NCBI RefSeq assembly: GCF_000384035.1 | Contig: NZ_KB913024.1 | Coordinates: 2,165,584 to 2,229,583, forward strand | DNA length: 64,000 bases | From: Actinopolyspora mortivallis DSM 44261 | Lineage (GTDB): Bacteria > Actinomycetota > Actinomycetes > Mycobacteriales > Pseudonocardiaceae | Reading direction: 5' to 3' | Part shown: positions 17,152-24,133 of the stretch, one piece after another | How positions within the stretch are numbered: the first letter of the stretch is position 1 | How the letters are laid out: each line of letters starts with the position of its first letter | Position numbers and translations under genes: made by a program | Notes under the pieces: model-generated | Database searches by the model: none | What the model saw: only the letters and a program-made list of their open reading frames with translations | What the model was told of the DNA's origin: nothing

Positions 17152-17997
17152 ATGACCACGGTTCGGTGCAGTTACTGGGAGTTCGGCGCGGTGGTGCGCC
17201 ATGAGAGGCAACGTCACGAGGCCGGGTTGGTGCGCGGGGTGCTCGGCCGCAGGAAGTTCGTGGTTCCCTCCTTCGTGACCTCACGCAACAGCGGCCTGGA
17301 GGAACCGGCGGACCCGGATGCCGTGCTGGCCGAGGCGGAGCGCAGCATCCGGCGGCGCGGATGGATCGAGGAGGACGGCCAGCTGGCCGACCAGCCCTAC
17401 GAGTTCGTCACCGCCCTGGTGCACGGCTCCTCCTGCGGTTTCCTCCAGATCGGCGATCCCGACGCCGACGAGGTGCGCGTGGTGGTCGCGGTGCAGCAGG
17501 GGCTGGCCTTCCGGATCTGGATGTGTCGGGACGAGGTGGTCATCGACGAGGTGCGCGCGGCCGACGCGTGGAAGGCGCTGGCGGCGTACCTGCCGTCGGC
17601 GGAACCCGCCGAGGGCAGGCCGGTGACGGTGCCGAGTTCCCTGTTGGCCGAGGTCGCCGAGGCCACCGACGGCCCGGGGGAGCACCACCTGCGCATGGCT
17701 CACGCGCTCCGCGAACGCGGCGTTCCCGCCGAGCGGGCCAGGGCCCTGGGCGAGTACAACCGGATGGTCGACCGCACGACGACGCAGATCGCGGTGGCCG
17801 CCCGGGACACGCGTGGTGCGCTGCACATCGGCCCCCGGGCGATCAACCTGCACCACGCGCCCTCCGGCCGGGTGGCGATCGTGCGCCAGCCTCCGGACGG
17901 CTCCACCACCACGGTCGGTCCCGCAGACCTGGCCACGGTCGCCGACACCACGGAACGACTCGTGCGGGAGCTGCACGAGGACCTCGGGGACGAGTGA
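17152..17997 (+). CDS. EspG-like ESX (type VII) secretion chaperone
   Basis: A 281-residue protein with the look of the ESX secretion-associated EspG family: an N-terminal WEFGAVVRHERQ segment, a beta-rich middle (RVVVAVQQGLAFRIWMCRDEVVIDEV) and a polar C-terminal sheet with RGALHIGPRAINLHHAPSGR. EspG binds PPE proteins in the cytosol and hands them to the secretion machine. The next gene encodes a PPE-like protein, which supports the call. There is no strong ribosome site at ATG 17152. No EccB, EccC, EccD or MycP gene is in the window, so the pair depends on an apparatus elsewhere. Confidence 0.7.
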   Translation: MTTVRCSYWEFGAVVRHERQRHEAGLVRGVLGRRKFVVPSFVTSRNSGLEEPADPDAVLAEAERSIRRRGWIEEDGQLADQPYEFVTALVHGSSCGFLQIGDPDADEVRVVVAVQQGLAFRIWMCRDEVVIDEVRAADAWKALAAYLPSAEPAEGRPVTVPSSLLAEVAEATDGPGEHHLRMAHALRERGVPAERARALGEYNRMVDRTTTQIAVAARDTRGALHIGPRAINLHHAPSGRVAIVRQPPDGSTTTVGPADLATVADTTERLVRELHEDLGDE

Positions 17998-18186
17998 GCG
18001 CACCGTCCGAGCACCACGGGAAACCGGTGCCCAAAGAGGACGTCCGCTGAGCACACGCGTGGCGCGTACGTGCGGACCGCGGTCCTTTTCCGGTCGTTGT
18101 GGACCACGGCCGCCGGCGTGTGTGCGAGGATCTTCTCCCGATCACGGAGATGTGCGAGCACGTGTACCGAACGAGAGGGGGCACGG

Positions 18187-19509
18187 ATGGGGCTTTTCGG
18201 ATGGTTCTTCGGCTCGGACGGGCAGAGCGGCCGGGCCGGGGCCGCGTTCGACCACAGGAAGATCTACGAACAGTGGCAGAGCGGCCCCGGTGTGACGAGC
18301 ATGTCGCAGGCCGCCGGGCAGTGGCAGCAGCGGGTCAGCAAGGCCTTCGACGAGGCGCACTCCGAACTGGAGGCGGTACTGAAGGACTCCCAGGTGGCCA
18401 TGCGGGGCGCCGCCGGTGACCGGATGCGGGAGAGCGTCACGCCGTTGAAGCAGGCCACGCAGGAGTCGATCACGGTCGCCGCCCAGGCCGGCTCGGCGGT
18501 CGAGCAGCAGGCCCAGGGGTCGGCGGACTTCAAGAACAGCTTCCCCAAGCCCTACGACGTCCCCCCGGCGAACATCGGCTGGTCCGACTACCTCAGCCCG
18601 ACCAGCTACGCGCTCAAGTCCGGGGTGCACGCGGCCCACGAACAGAACCGCGACGAGGTCGAGGCCGAGGCCCGACGCCAGTACGAGAGCTACACCCAGG
18701 CCAGCAACGATCGGGTCAACGGTATCCAGCGGTTCTCCCCGGTGCCGACGTTCTCCGGAGACGTCCGCGCTGTCGAGACGAACCCGGTGGGCAGGATCGA
18801 CCCGAGCATGAGCGGGCCCGGATCCGGGGGTGGCTCCGGTGTCGGTTCGGGCGGTACCTACCGCACCTCGGACGGTTTCGGTTCCTCCGGTGGGGCCGGG
18901 GGTGCGGGAACCGGAGGTGTCGGCTCCGGTTCCGGTTCCGCCGGGAGTTCCGTGCCGCCCGCCGCGGGCAGCGGTTCGGCGTGGACTCCTCCTCCCTCCA
19001 CCGGAGGCCCGGCTCCCACACCGCCTCCGGGTTCCGGAGGCGGGTCCGGAGGTGGCTCCGGCGGCGGTGTCGGCGTCGTCGGCGGCCCGGGCGGATCCGG
19101 AGGCGGCCGTGGTGGCCCGGGCACCGGGGGACGCGCGGGCTCCGGTTCCGGTGTGCGCGGCGGCTCCGGAACCCGGGGTGGTTACGGCACCGGGTCCGGC
19201 ACGGGCTCCGGCCGGGGAACGCTCGGCCCGGGTGGCCGCGCCGGGGTCGGTGGTTCGTTCGGTTCCGGCGGTACGACCTCGGGTGCGGCGGGAGGTGCCT
19301 CCACCGCTCGCGGCGGGTCCGCGATGGGACCGGCCGGTGCCGGTCGCGGGGCAGGCCGAAACGGCGAGGAGGACGCCGAGCACGAGACCAAGTACGTGCT
19401 GCCCACCGACGAGGCGTGGGAGGACCTGGGTATCCCCCGCACCGCCCCGGCGGTGATCGGCGGGGACCTCGAACCGCCCCGTCGCTCCTCGGAGGAGGAG
19501 CGACGCTGA
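18187..19509 (+). CDS. PPE-like ESX substrate with Gly/Ser-rich tail
   Basis: A 440-residue protein. Residues 1-200 are helical with a WXG/PPE-type hairpin (AAGQWQQRVSKAFDEAHSE region, YEQWQSGPG before it) and a proline-linked linker. Residues about 205-400 are low-complexity Gly-Ser-Pro-Ala with repeated GSGGGSG-like blocks. The acidic end (EEDAEHETKYVLPTDEAWEDLG) matches the tail seen in PPE proteins of Pseudonocardiaceae. It follows the EspG-like gene by 189 bases, and that protein is its likely chaperone. Export to the envelope is expected from the family; function is unknown. Confidence 0.72.
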   Translation: MGLFGWFFGSDGQSGRAGAAFDHRKIYEQWQSGPGVTSMSQAAGQWQQRVSKAFDEAHSELEAVLKDSQVAMRGAAGDRMRESVTPLKQATQESITVAAQAGSAVEQQAQGSADFKNSFPKPYDVPPANIGWSDYLSPTSYALKSGVHAAHEQNRDEVEAEARRQYESYTQASNDRVNGIQRFSPVPTFSGDVRAVETNPVGRIDPSMSGPGSGGGSGVGSGGTYRTSDGFGSSGGAGGAGTGGVGSGSGSAGSSVPPAAGSGSAWTPPPSTGGPAPTPPPGSGGGSGGGSGGGVGVVGGPGGSGGGRGGPGTGGRAGSGSGVRGGSGTRGGYGTGSGTGSGRGTLGPGGRAGVGGSFGSGGTTSGAAGGASTARGGSAMGPAGAGRGAGRNGEEDAEHETKYVLPTDEAWEDLGIPRTAPAVIGGDLEPPRRSSEEERR

Positions 19510-19552
19510 CGCGGCGACCGGCGGGGGCGTGGACAGTGCCTGTCGGATGACT

Positions 19553-19594
19553 GGCCGGGTGCCGTCGGCGTTGCCGGGCCGGAGGCACCCGGCC
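19553..19594. terminator. strong terminator after the PPE-like gene
   Basis: Perfect 11-bp stem GGCCGGGTGCC/GGCACCCGGCC followed by ACGGTTTTCC. A second hairpin TTTCCCCG/CGGGGAAA lies at 19600-19622 and faces the opposing small gene, giving a two-sided block. Confidence 0.7.
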
Positions 19595-19640
19595 ACGGTT
19601 TTCCCCGGACAACACGGGGAAAGCCCCGGTGTGGCTGTTC

Positions 19641-19883
19641 TCACGTCGCCAGGAGCACGTGGCCGGTGTGTACCTGTTCGGCACACCAGCCACACACCGG
19701 CCGCCGGTCGACTCCGGTGATCTCACCCGGCAGAGCCAGCACCCCGCACAGTGCGGCGATCCGACCCCGGGAGTCCGGCCGCGCGCCCACGGGCACCACG
19801 TGCCCGTGATGGGCCATCCCCGCCCAGTAGCCCTCCACGAGCCGCCCGCCGCCGTGACGGTTCCCGACGGAGTCAGCACTCAC
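19641..19883 (-). CDS. small protein with CxxC motif (80 residues)
   Basis: An uncharacterised 80-residue reading frame. It ends with RRPVCGWCAEQVHTGH, a possible metal-binding or redox CxxC, and contains ARPDSRGRIAALCGVLALPGEI. The GTG start overlaps the end of the upstream 112-residue gene by about 11 bases, with GAGGGG before it, so the two are coupled. A further GTG lies three bases upstream. Small genes of this kind accompany XRE/DUF397 regulators in actinomycetes; I do not recognise a family. Confidence 0.55.
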   Translation of the reverse strand: MSADSVGNRHGGGRLVEGYWAGMAHHGHVVPVGARPDSRGRIAALCGVLALPGEITGVDRRPVCGWCAEQVHTGHVLLAT

Positions 19884-20211
19884 CACAGTGCCCCTCACCG
19901 GGACACTCGACCCAGACCAACACCACGTCCCGGATCAGGGCGAACATCTCCCGAGCGCCCACACCCGAGTCGCAGTGCCCCAGAACCCGCCCGTCGGGCC
20001 AGAACACACTGGCGTGCGCACCGATCTCCACTCCCCAGGCGAACAACCGCCGCCCGCACTCACCCCCACGTTCCAGCAGAGCGAACACCCGAGGAACCAC
20101 CCCGGCCGCCTCCTCCGGAATCACCGCCCCTGCGAACAGCTCCGCACCACCCCACGCTTCCGACTCCCCCTCCGAGGCACACACTCCACCGCCCTGCGAA
20201 CCGACTAGCAT
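19873..20211 (-). CDS. hypothetical 112-residue protein divergent from the XRE regulator
   Basis: A 112-residue acidic protein. The segment RVFALLERGGECGRRLFAWGVEIGAHASVFWPDG is compact and looks like a real fold; the C-terminus is Cys-rich (ECPGEGHCGEC). The ATG at 20211 has AGGAGG five bases upstream, whereas the longer open frame has no ribosome site. It runs divergently from the TTG-started XRE gene and is translationally coupled to the 80-residue gene. It may be a partner of the XRE/DUF397 system, a placement-based guess. Confidence 0.6.
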   Translation of the reverse strand: MLVGSQGGGVCASEGESEAWGGAELFAGAVIPEEAAGVVPRVFALLERGGECGRRLFAWGVEIGAHASVFWPDGRVLGHCDSGVGAREMFALIRDVVLVWVECPGEGHCGEC

Positions 20212-20358
20212 CACAACCTCCTGCACTGTGCGTACGCGCAGACACCCTACGCAACAACCAGCATGCATGTGGAATTGCAGAAAAAATAGTGGGATCCCAG
20301 ATGTATCGCTCGATGTGATGACCGCAGCAAGGAAGATCCTCACTCTGGGAGGTGAAGG

Positions 20359-21243
20359 TTGGAGCAGGACAACGGCGAGGTCGCCAACTCCACGGTGCGA
20401 CGATGGCAGCTCACGGAGACACTTCGGCAGCTGCGTGAACAAGCTGGGCTGACCATCGACCAAGCCGTCATGCGGCTCAAACAGAGCTCCGGCAAATGGT
20501 CGACCTCCAAGCTGTCGCGTATAGAGACACGGGAGCAGGGAGTACGTGTCCGGGAGGTCGAGCAGCTACTCGATCTGTACGCGGTGGAGGATGTCCAACT
20601 TCGTAACTGGGTACTCGAACTCGCCGGTACCGCCCACGAACGTGGATACTGGCTCGCCCTGCGCAAGGACCTCCCCGAGGACTTCCACTCGTTCCTCAGC
20701 GTGGAGAGCGCGCTGATCGCACTACGCCAGTTCGAGACGATGGTCTTTCCCGGCCTTCTGCAAACAGCGGACTTCGTCCGGGCGCTCATCCACGGTGCCG
20801 CTCCGGGGCTGTCCGAGGACATCGTCGAACGACGGGTGACGGCTCGTTTGGCACGACAACGCATCCTCAACCGCGAGAAGCCGTTGCAGTACCACGTCAT
20901 TCTGGACGAAGCCGTGCTGGAACGCCCCGTGGGCGGATCCAGGGTCATGCGTAACCAGCTTCGTCATCTGCTCGACGAGGCAACCAGGGATCACGTGACC
21001 ATCCAGATCCTTCCCAAAGCCACAGGGGCCAGCCCAGCGCTCGACGGACCGTTCTCCCTCCTGACCTTGCCCGACCCCATACCGGATTTCGGTTATGTCG
21101 AAGGCCATGGTGGCGGTGTCTACATCGAGGACCGCTCGTCCGTACGAGACTGTACGTTCAAGTTCGGGATCCTCACAGAACGTTCCTGTTCCCAAGCTGA
21201 TTCGATAGCTTTGATCGAGCAAGCCCTACAGAGACACTCCTGA
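20359..21243 (+). CDS. XRE-family regulator with DUF5753 (Scr1-like)
   Basis: A 294-residue protein. An N-terminal helix-turn-helix (LRQLREQAGLTIDQAVMRLKQSSGKWSTSKLSRIE) is followed by a DUF5753 domain with LRQFETMVFPGLLQTADFVRALI and YHVILDEAVLERPVGG. This is the architecture of the Scr1/WhiJ-type regulators that pair with DUF397 proteins in streptomycetes and relatives. The start is TTG 20359, four bases after GGAGGTG; no in-frame ATG fits. The DUF397 gene follows at once. These pairs are proposed to act like toxin-antitoxin or antirepressor systems in development and antibiotic control. Confidence 0.88.
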   Translation: MEQDNGEVANSTVRRWQLTETLRQLREQAGLTIDQAVMRLKQSSGKWSTSKLSRIETREQGVRVREVEQLLDLYAVEDVQLRNWVLELAGTAHERGYWLALRKDLPEDFHSFLSVESALIALRQFETMVFPGLLQTADFVRALIHGAAPGLSEDIVERRVTARLARQRILNREKPLQYHVILDEAVLERPVGGSRVMRNQLRHLLDEATRDHVTIQILPKATGASPALDGPFSLLTLPDPIPDFGYVEGHGGGVYIEDRSSVRDCTFKFGILTERSCSQADSIALIEQALQRHS

Positions 21244-21258
21244 TCCGAGGTGAACACA

Positions 21259-21477
21259 ATGGTCAGTCAGCCTTTCGGTCCGACAACCGCCTGGCGCAAG
21301 AGCAGCCGCTCAGGAAGTGGCGGTCCCGGTGGCGGCAACTGCGTCGAGGTCGCCTTCGGCCCCGGCATCACCGCCGTGCGGGACTCCAAAACCCCCCACG
21401 ACGGCACACTGACCATCCCCTCCGGCACATGGACAACCTTCCTCACCGCCCTACGCACCGGACGCTACGACCACTGA
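21259..21477 (+). CDS. DUF397 small protein (partner of the XRE regulator)
   Basis: A 72-residue DUF397 protein with all landmarks: TAWRKSSRSG at the start, GNCVEVAF, VRDSKTP and a final TWTTFL helix. ATG 21259 is chosen because GAGG lies eight bases upstream; a GTG nine bases earlier is possible. It sits 15 bases after the XRE gene. Family members bind the XRE partner and relieve or modulate its DNA binding. Confidence 0.9.
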   Translation: MVSQPFGPTTAWRKSSRSGSGGPGGGNCVEVAFGPGITAVRDSKTPHDGTLTIPSGTWTTFLTALRTGRYDH

Positions 21478-21586
21478 GACCCACACGTAGCCGACATCAC
21501 AACCCGGTTGCCCCCAACCGGCCCACACCCACGAAACCCCTGTGCCAGGATCACCGACAACACCCCACTACCAGAAAGGAGCACAC

Positions 21587-21997
21587 ATGGCCCCACAGAT
21601 GACCCCCGACGAGATGCTGCGACTCGGCAAAATCATGACCCCCTTCAACCCCACCACCGGCGCCGCCCTGATCACCGCCGCCACCGTCGACGGACAACAG
21701 ACCTTCGAAGTCCACCCCGACATGCTCCCCCGCCTGTTGGCCGGACTCGAACGGGTACGCGAGAAGTATAAGAACGCTCAAGATTTGGCAGTCGAACTTA
21801 CTTATATCCATCCTCCTGCTTATGACGAGGTGACAGCACAGATCACCAAGCAGATCGCTCAACGCGCCCAGGGCGGCGAGAACAGCCTGTTCGACACCGC
21901 CACAGGAATGATCAGGTGGGTGGACGAGTTCAGAGCCGCCGTCCAACAGGCCATCACCGACACCCAACGCATCGACGAGGCCAACCAAACCGCATGA
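21587..21997 (+). CDS. hypothetical helical protein before the DUF3558 lipoprotein
   Basis: A 136-residue protein that I do not recognise with certainty. It has an N-terminal strand-forming part (AALITAATVDGQQTFEVHP) and two helices (LPRLLAGLERVREKYKNAQDLAVEL and the C-terminal RWVDEFRAAVQQAI), resembling ESX-associated small proteins that often precede DUF3558 lipoproteins in Pseudonocardiales. AAGGAG lies six bases before the ATG. The stop overlaps the next start by four bases. Bases 21760-21830 are AT-richer than the surroundings, a hint of acquired DNA. Confidence 0.6.
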   Translation: MAPQMTPDEMLRLGKIMTPFNPTTGAALITAATVDGQQTFEVHPDMLPRLLAGLERVREKYKNAQDLAVELTYIHPPAYDEVTAQITKQIAQRAQGGENSLFDTATGMIRWVDEFRAAVQQAITDTQRIDEANQTA

Positions 21998-22578
21998 CCA
22001 TGACACACCAGCACCTCACCCGTCTCCTGCTCGCCGCGGCCTGCATCGCCGCCCTCGCGGGCTGCGCCACCAACACCCCCGCCAACACCGACCCGAACAC
22101 CACCAGCACCACCACGAAGGAGGACCCCTTCGCCATCCCGAAACCCCTCAACCTCGCCGCCATCAAGGATCCCTGCGACCTACTCACCAAGCAACAAATC
22201 CACCAGCTCGACGCCGGAGCACCACAACCCGACGGGAAATCAGCATGGGGACAACAACAATGCAAATGGCGCAACCAACAGATGACGATCAGCATCGCCC
22301 CCGATACACAGCAAAAACAAGGAATTGAGTACACAGCATTTACCAACACGGAAGACGGAAAACCAACCCACAAGGTTGACGAGTATCCGGCAGTACACGG
22401 AATAGGGAAAACGAATATTCGCTGCTCCACCTCTGTGGGAGTGACAGAAAAATACACTTTCTATGTTTCTTTCACCGTCGGTACCGAGGGGCGGGGCAAT
22501 CCCGAGTACTCGGATCCGTGTGCCATGTCCGACAAAATCGCGGGCATGGTCCTGGACAACCTGCCACCGGACGAGTGA
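21994..22578 (+). CDS. DUF3558 lipoprotein
   Basis: A 194-residue secreted lipoprotein. The signal peptide ends in the lipobox LAGC at about residues 22-25, followed by a Thr/Pro-rich linker and a DUF3558 domain with DPCDLLTKQQIHQL and CKWRN. The final part has SDPCAMSDKIAGMVLDNLP. It is anchored to the outer face of the membrane. Coupling to the preceding gene by ATGA suggests joint function. The coding region is AT-richer than average (many CAA, AAA, ACA codons), like the upstream gene, so this pair may have been acquired together. Confidence 0.8.
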   Translation: MTMTHQHLTRLLLAAACIAALAGCATNTPANTDPNTTSTTTKEDPFAIPKPLNLAAIKDPCDLLTKQQIHQLDAGAPQPDGKSAWGQQQCKWRNQQMTISIAPDTQQKQGIEYTAFTNTEDGKPTHKVDEYPAVHGIGKTNIRCSTSVGVTEKYTFYVSFTVGTEGRGNPEYSDPCAMSDKIAGMVLDNLPPDE

Positions 22579-22721
22579 TCGCGACGTCCCGCACACCGTG
22601 GTCCATGACCGGGTGACACGGCACCACCCGCACACCCCCTTCCTCGACCATGGAACCCGGTGAGCGCACTCCCCAGGGTTCCCGCTGAGGCCCACGGGCG
22701 TCGAACGCGGCTGTGAGAGGG

Positions 22722-22750
22722 TTCACATCTTTCGGTACTCCCGGTACGGT
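22722..22750 (+). promoter_or_regulatory. promoter of the AA10 oxidase gene
   Basis: TTCACA (22722) and TACGGT (22745) are separated by 17 bases; transcription would begin near 22757, exactly at the CebR-type palindrome. Confidence 0.55.
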
Positions 22751-22756
22751 CTCTTC

Positions 22757-22770
22757 TGGGAGCGCTCCCA
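22757..22770. promoter_or_regulatory. CebR-type operator
   Basis: The perfect 14-bp palindrome TGGGAGCGCTCCCA equals the site bound by CebR, the LacI-family cello-oligosaccharide sensor of Streptomyces. It lies at the predicted transcription start, 29 bases before the AA10 start codon, so it should repress until cellobiose or cellotriose appears. No cebR gene is in this window. Confidence 0.8.
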
Positions 22771-22799
22771 AACCCTGTGTCTCTCCAGAGGAGGAGAAA

Positions 22800-23477
22800 A
22801 TGTTCCAGCGTTCCGCTCGTCGACGTACCGGTGCCCTCACCCGGATGGTGGCCCTGTCCGCCGCCGTCGCCGCGACGTTCGCCGGGGCGCAGCTGAGCCA
22901 ACCCCAGCAGGCCAGCGCCCACGGATCCGCCACCGACCCGCCCTCGCGCAACTACGGCTGCTGGGACCGGTGGGCCGACGACTTCCAGTCACCGGAGATG
23001 GCCGACGAGGACCCGATGTGCTGGCAGGCGTGGCAGGACAACCCGAACGCGATGTGGAACTGGAACGGGCTGTACCTCAACGGCGTCAACGGCGACCACC
23101 AGGGCGCCGTCCCGGACGGACAGTTATGCAGCGCCGGAAGGGACCGCTACGCCGCGCTGGACGAGGTCGGCCCGTGGAAGGCCGTCACCAGGGACAACCA
23201 GTTCTCCGTGACCGTGACCGACCAGGCCGAGCACGGCGCGGACTACTACAAGGTCTACATCACCGAGCAGGGCTTCGACCCCACCACCCAGCGGCTCGGT
23301 TGGGACGACCTGGAACTGGTCACCGAGGTCGGCGAACGGCCACCCGCCACGACCACGACGATCGACGTCGACGCGGGGGACCGCACCGGACGCCACATCG
23401 TCTACACGATCTGGCAGGCCGCGCACATGGACCAGTCCTACTACTTCTGCAGTGACGTGAGATTCACCGGGAACTGA
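22800..23477 (+). CDS. lytic polysaccharide monooxygenase, AA10 family
   Basis: A 225-residue secreted copper enzyme. An Arg-rich signal peptide ends in QASA, so the mature protein starts with His41, the first ligand of the copper histidine brace; the second is His145 in DQAEHGADYY. The C-terminal RHIVYTIWQAAHMDQSYYFC is typical of actinobacterial AA10 enzymes. There is no carbohydrate-binding module. It cleaves crystalline polysaccharide oxidatively; a CebR-type operator argues for cellulose rather than chitin, though many relatives act on either. GAGGAG precedes the ATG and a strong terminator follows. Confidence 0.92.
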   Translation: MFQRSARRRTGALTRMVALSAAVAATFAGAQLSQPQQASAHGSATDPPSRNYGCWDRWADDFQSPEMADEDPMCWQAWQDNPNAMWNWNGLYLNGVNGDHQGAVPDGQLCSAGRDRYAALDEVGPWKAVTRDNQFSVTVTDQAEHGADYYKVYITEQGFDPTTQRLGWDDLELVTEVGERPPATTTTIDVDAGDRTGRHIVYTIWQAAHMDQSYYFCSDVRFTGN

Positions 23478-23510
23478 CACGACGACCCCGACGGCTACCA
23501 GCCCACACCC

Positions 23511-23546
23511 CGCGTCGGTGTCCGGGAACCGCCCGGCACCGACGCG
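23511..23546 (+). terminator. terminator after the AA10 gene
   Basis: Perfect 10-bp stem CGCGTCGGTG/CACCGACGCG with an inner CCGGG/CCCGG pairing, 33 bases after the stop, between convergent genes. Confidence 0.75.
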
Positions 23547-23620
23547 TTCGTGCTTCCCACCGGAGAAGAGTGCTCCTTCGCGCCGAGGCGGGAGGAGGAA
23601 CAAGGACCTCTTCTCCACGC

Positions 23621-23962
23621 TCACGCTCTGGGCGCGTACATGATCACCGCGACTCCGAGCAGACAGACCAACGCCCCGAGCACGTCGTAGCGGTCGGGGC
23701 GGTAGCCGTCCACCACCATCCCCCAGACCAACGACCCGGCCACGAACACACCACCGTAGGCGGCCAGAATCCGTCCGAAGTGGGACTCGGGTTGCAGGGT
23801 CGCCACGAACCCGTAGGCGCCGAGCGCGGCCACCCCCGCGCCGATCCACCACCAGCCACGGCGCTCCCGCACTCCCTGCCACACCAACCACGCACCGCCT
23901 ATCTCGCAGAGGGCGGCCAGCACGAACAGCGCCACGGAACCAGCGACGAGCACACCGTCCAC
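23621..23962 (-). CDS. YnfA/UPF0060-family small membrane protein
   Basis: A 113-residue protein with four predicted transmembrane helices: [51 protein letters not shown] and [16 protein letters not shown]. The CEIGGAW motif and [12 protein letters not shown] are diagnostic for UPF0060, which is related to small multidrug resistance exporters. Its role is unknown; an efflux function is conjecture. It starts with GTG 23962 and stands alone. Confidence 0.85.
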   Translation of the reverse strand: MDGVLVAGSVALFVLAALCEIGGAWLVWQGVRERRGWWWIGAGVAALGAYGFVATLQPESHFGRILAAYGGVFVAGSLVWGMVVDGYRPDRYDVLGALVCLLGVAVIMYAPRA

Positions 23963-24050
23963 GCTAGCCGCCCCCTCCCGCCGCTCTCCGGTACCTCACG
24001 GGCACGGCCACATCCCGGAACGCCCACACGAAAGCGTACTGTGGCAACGA

Positions 24051-24067
24051 TCTCACTGACAGTGAGA
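24051..24067. promoter_or_regulatory. perfect 17-bp palindrome upstream of the glycosyltransferase
   Basis: TCTCACTG-A-CAGTGAGA is an 8-1-8 perfect palindrome, 67 bases before the preferred TTG start. The form is that of a TetR- or GntR-type operator. TACTGT at 24037 could be the -10 box just upstream. Confidence 0.6.
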
Positions 24068-24133
24068 AACCCGCTGCGTAGTGTCGATTCCGAGGAACTC
24101 GATCACGATCCTGCTACGTCTTCGGGAGCGGTC

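Noticed and set aside
14588-17155. 855-codon plus-strand frame opposite the helicase
   Set aside because: Antisense shadow; the opposite strand encodes all helicase motifs.
18858-19124. Proline-rich frame antisense to the PPE-like gene
   Set aside because: It is the complement of Gly/Ser codons of the repetitive tail and has no start signals.
18841-19340. Repeated GGTTCCGG-like units that might look like a repeat array or CRISPR
   Set aside because: The repeats are in phase with Gly-Ser codons of the PPE-like tail and have no uniform spacers.
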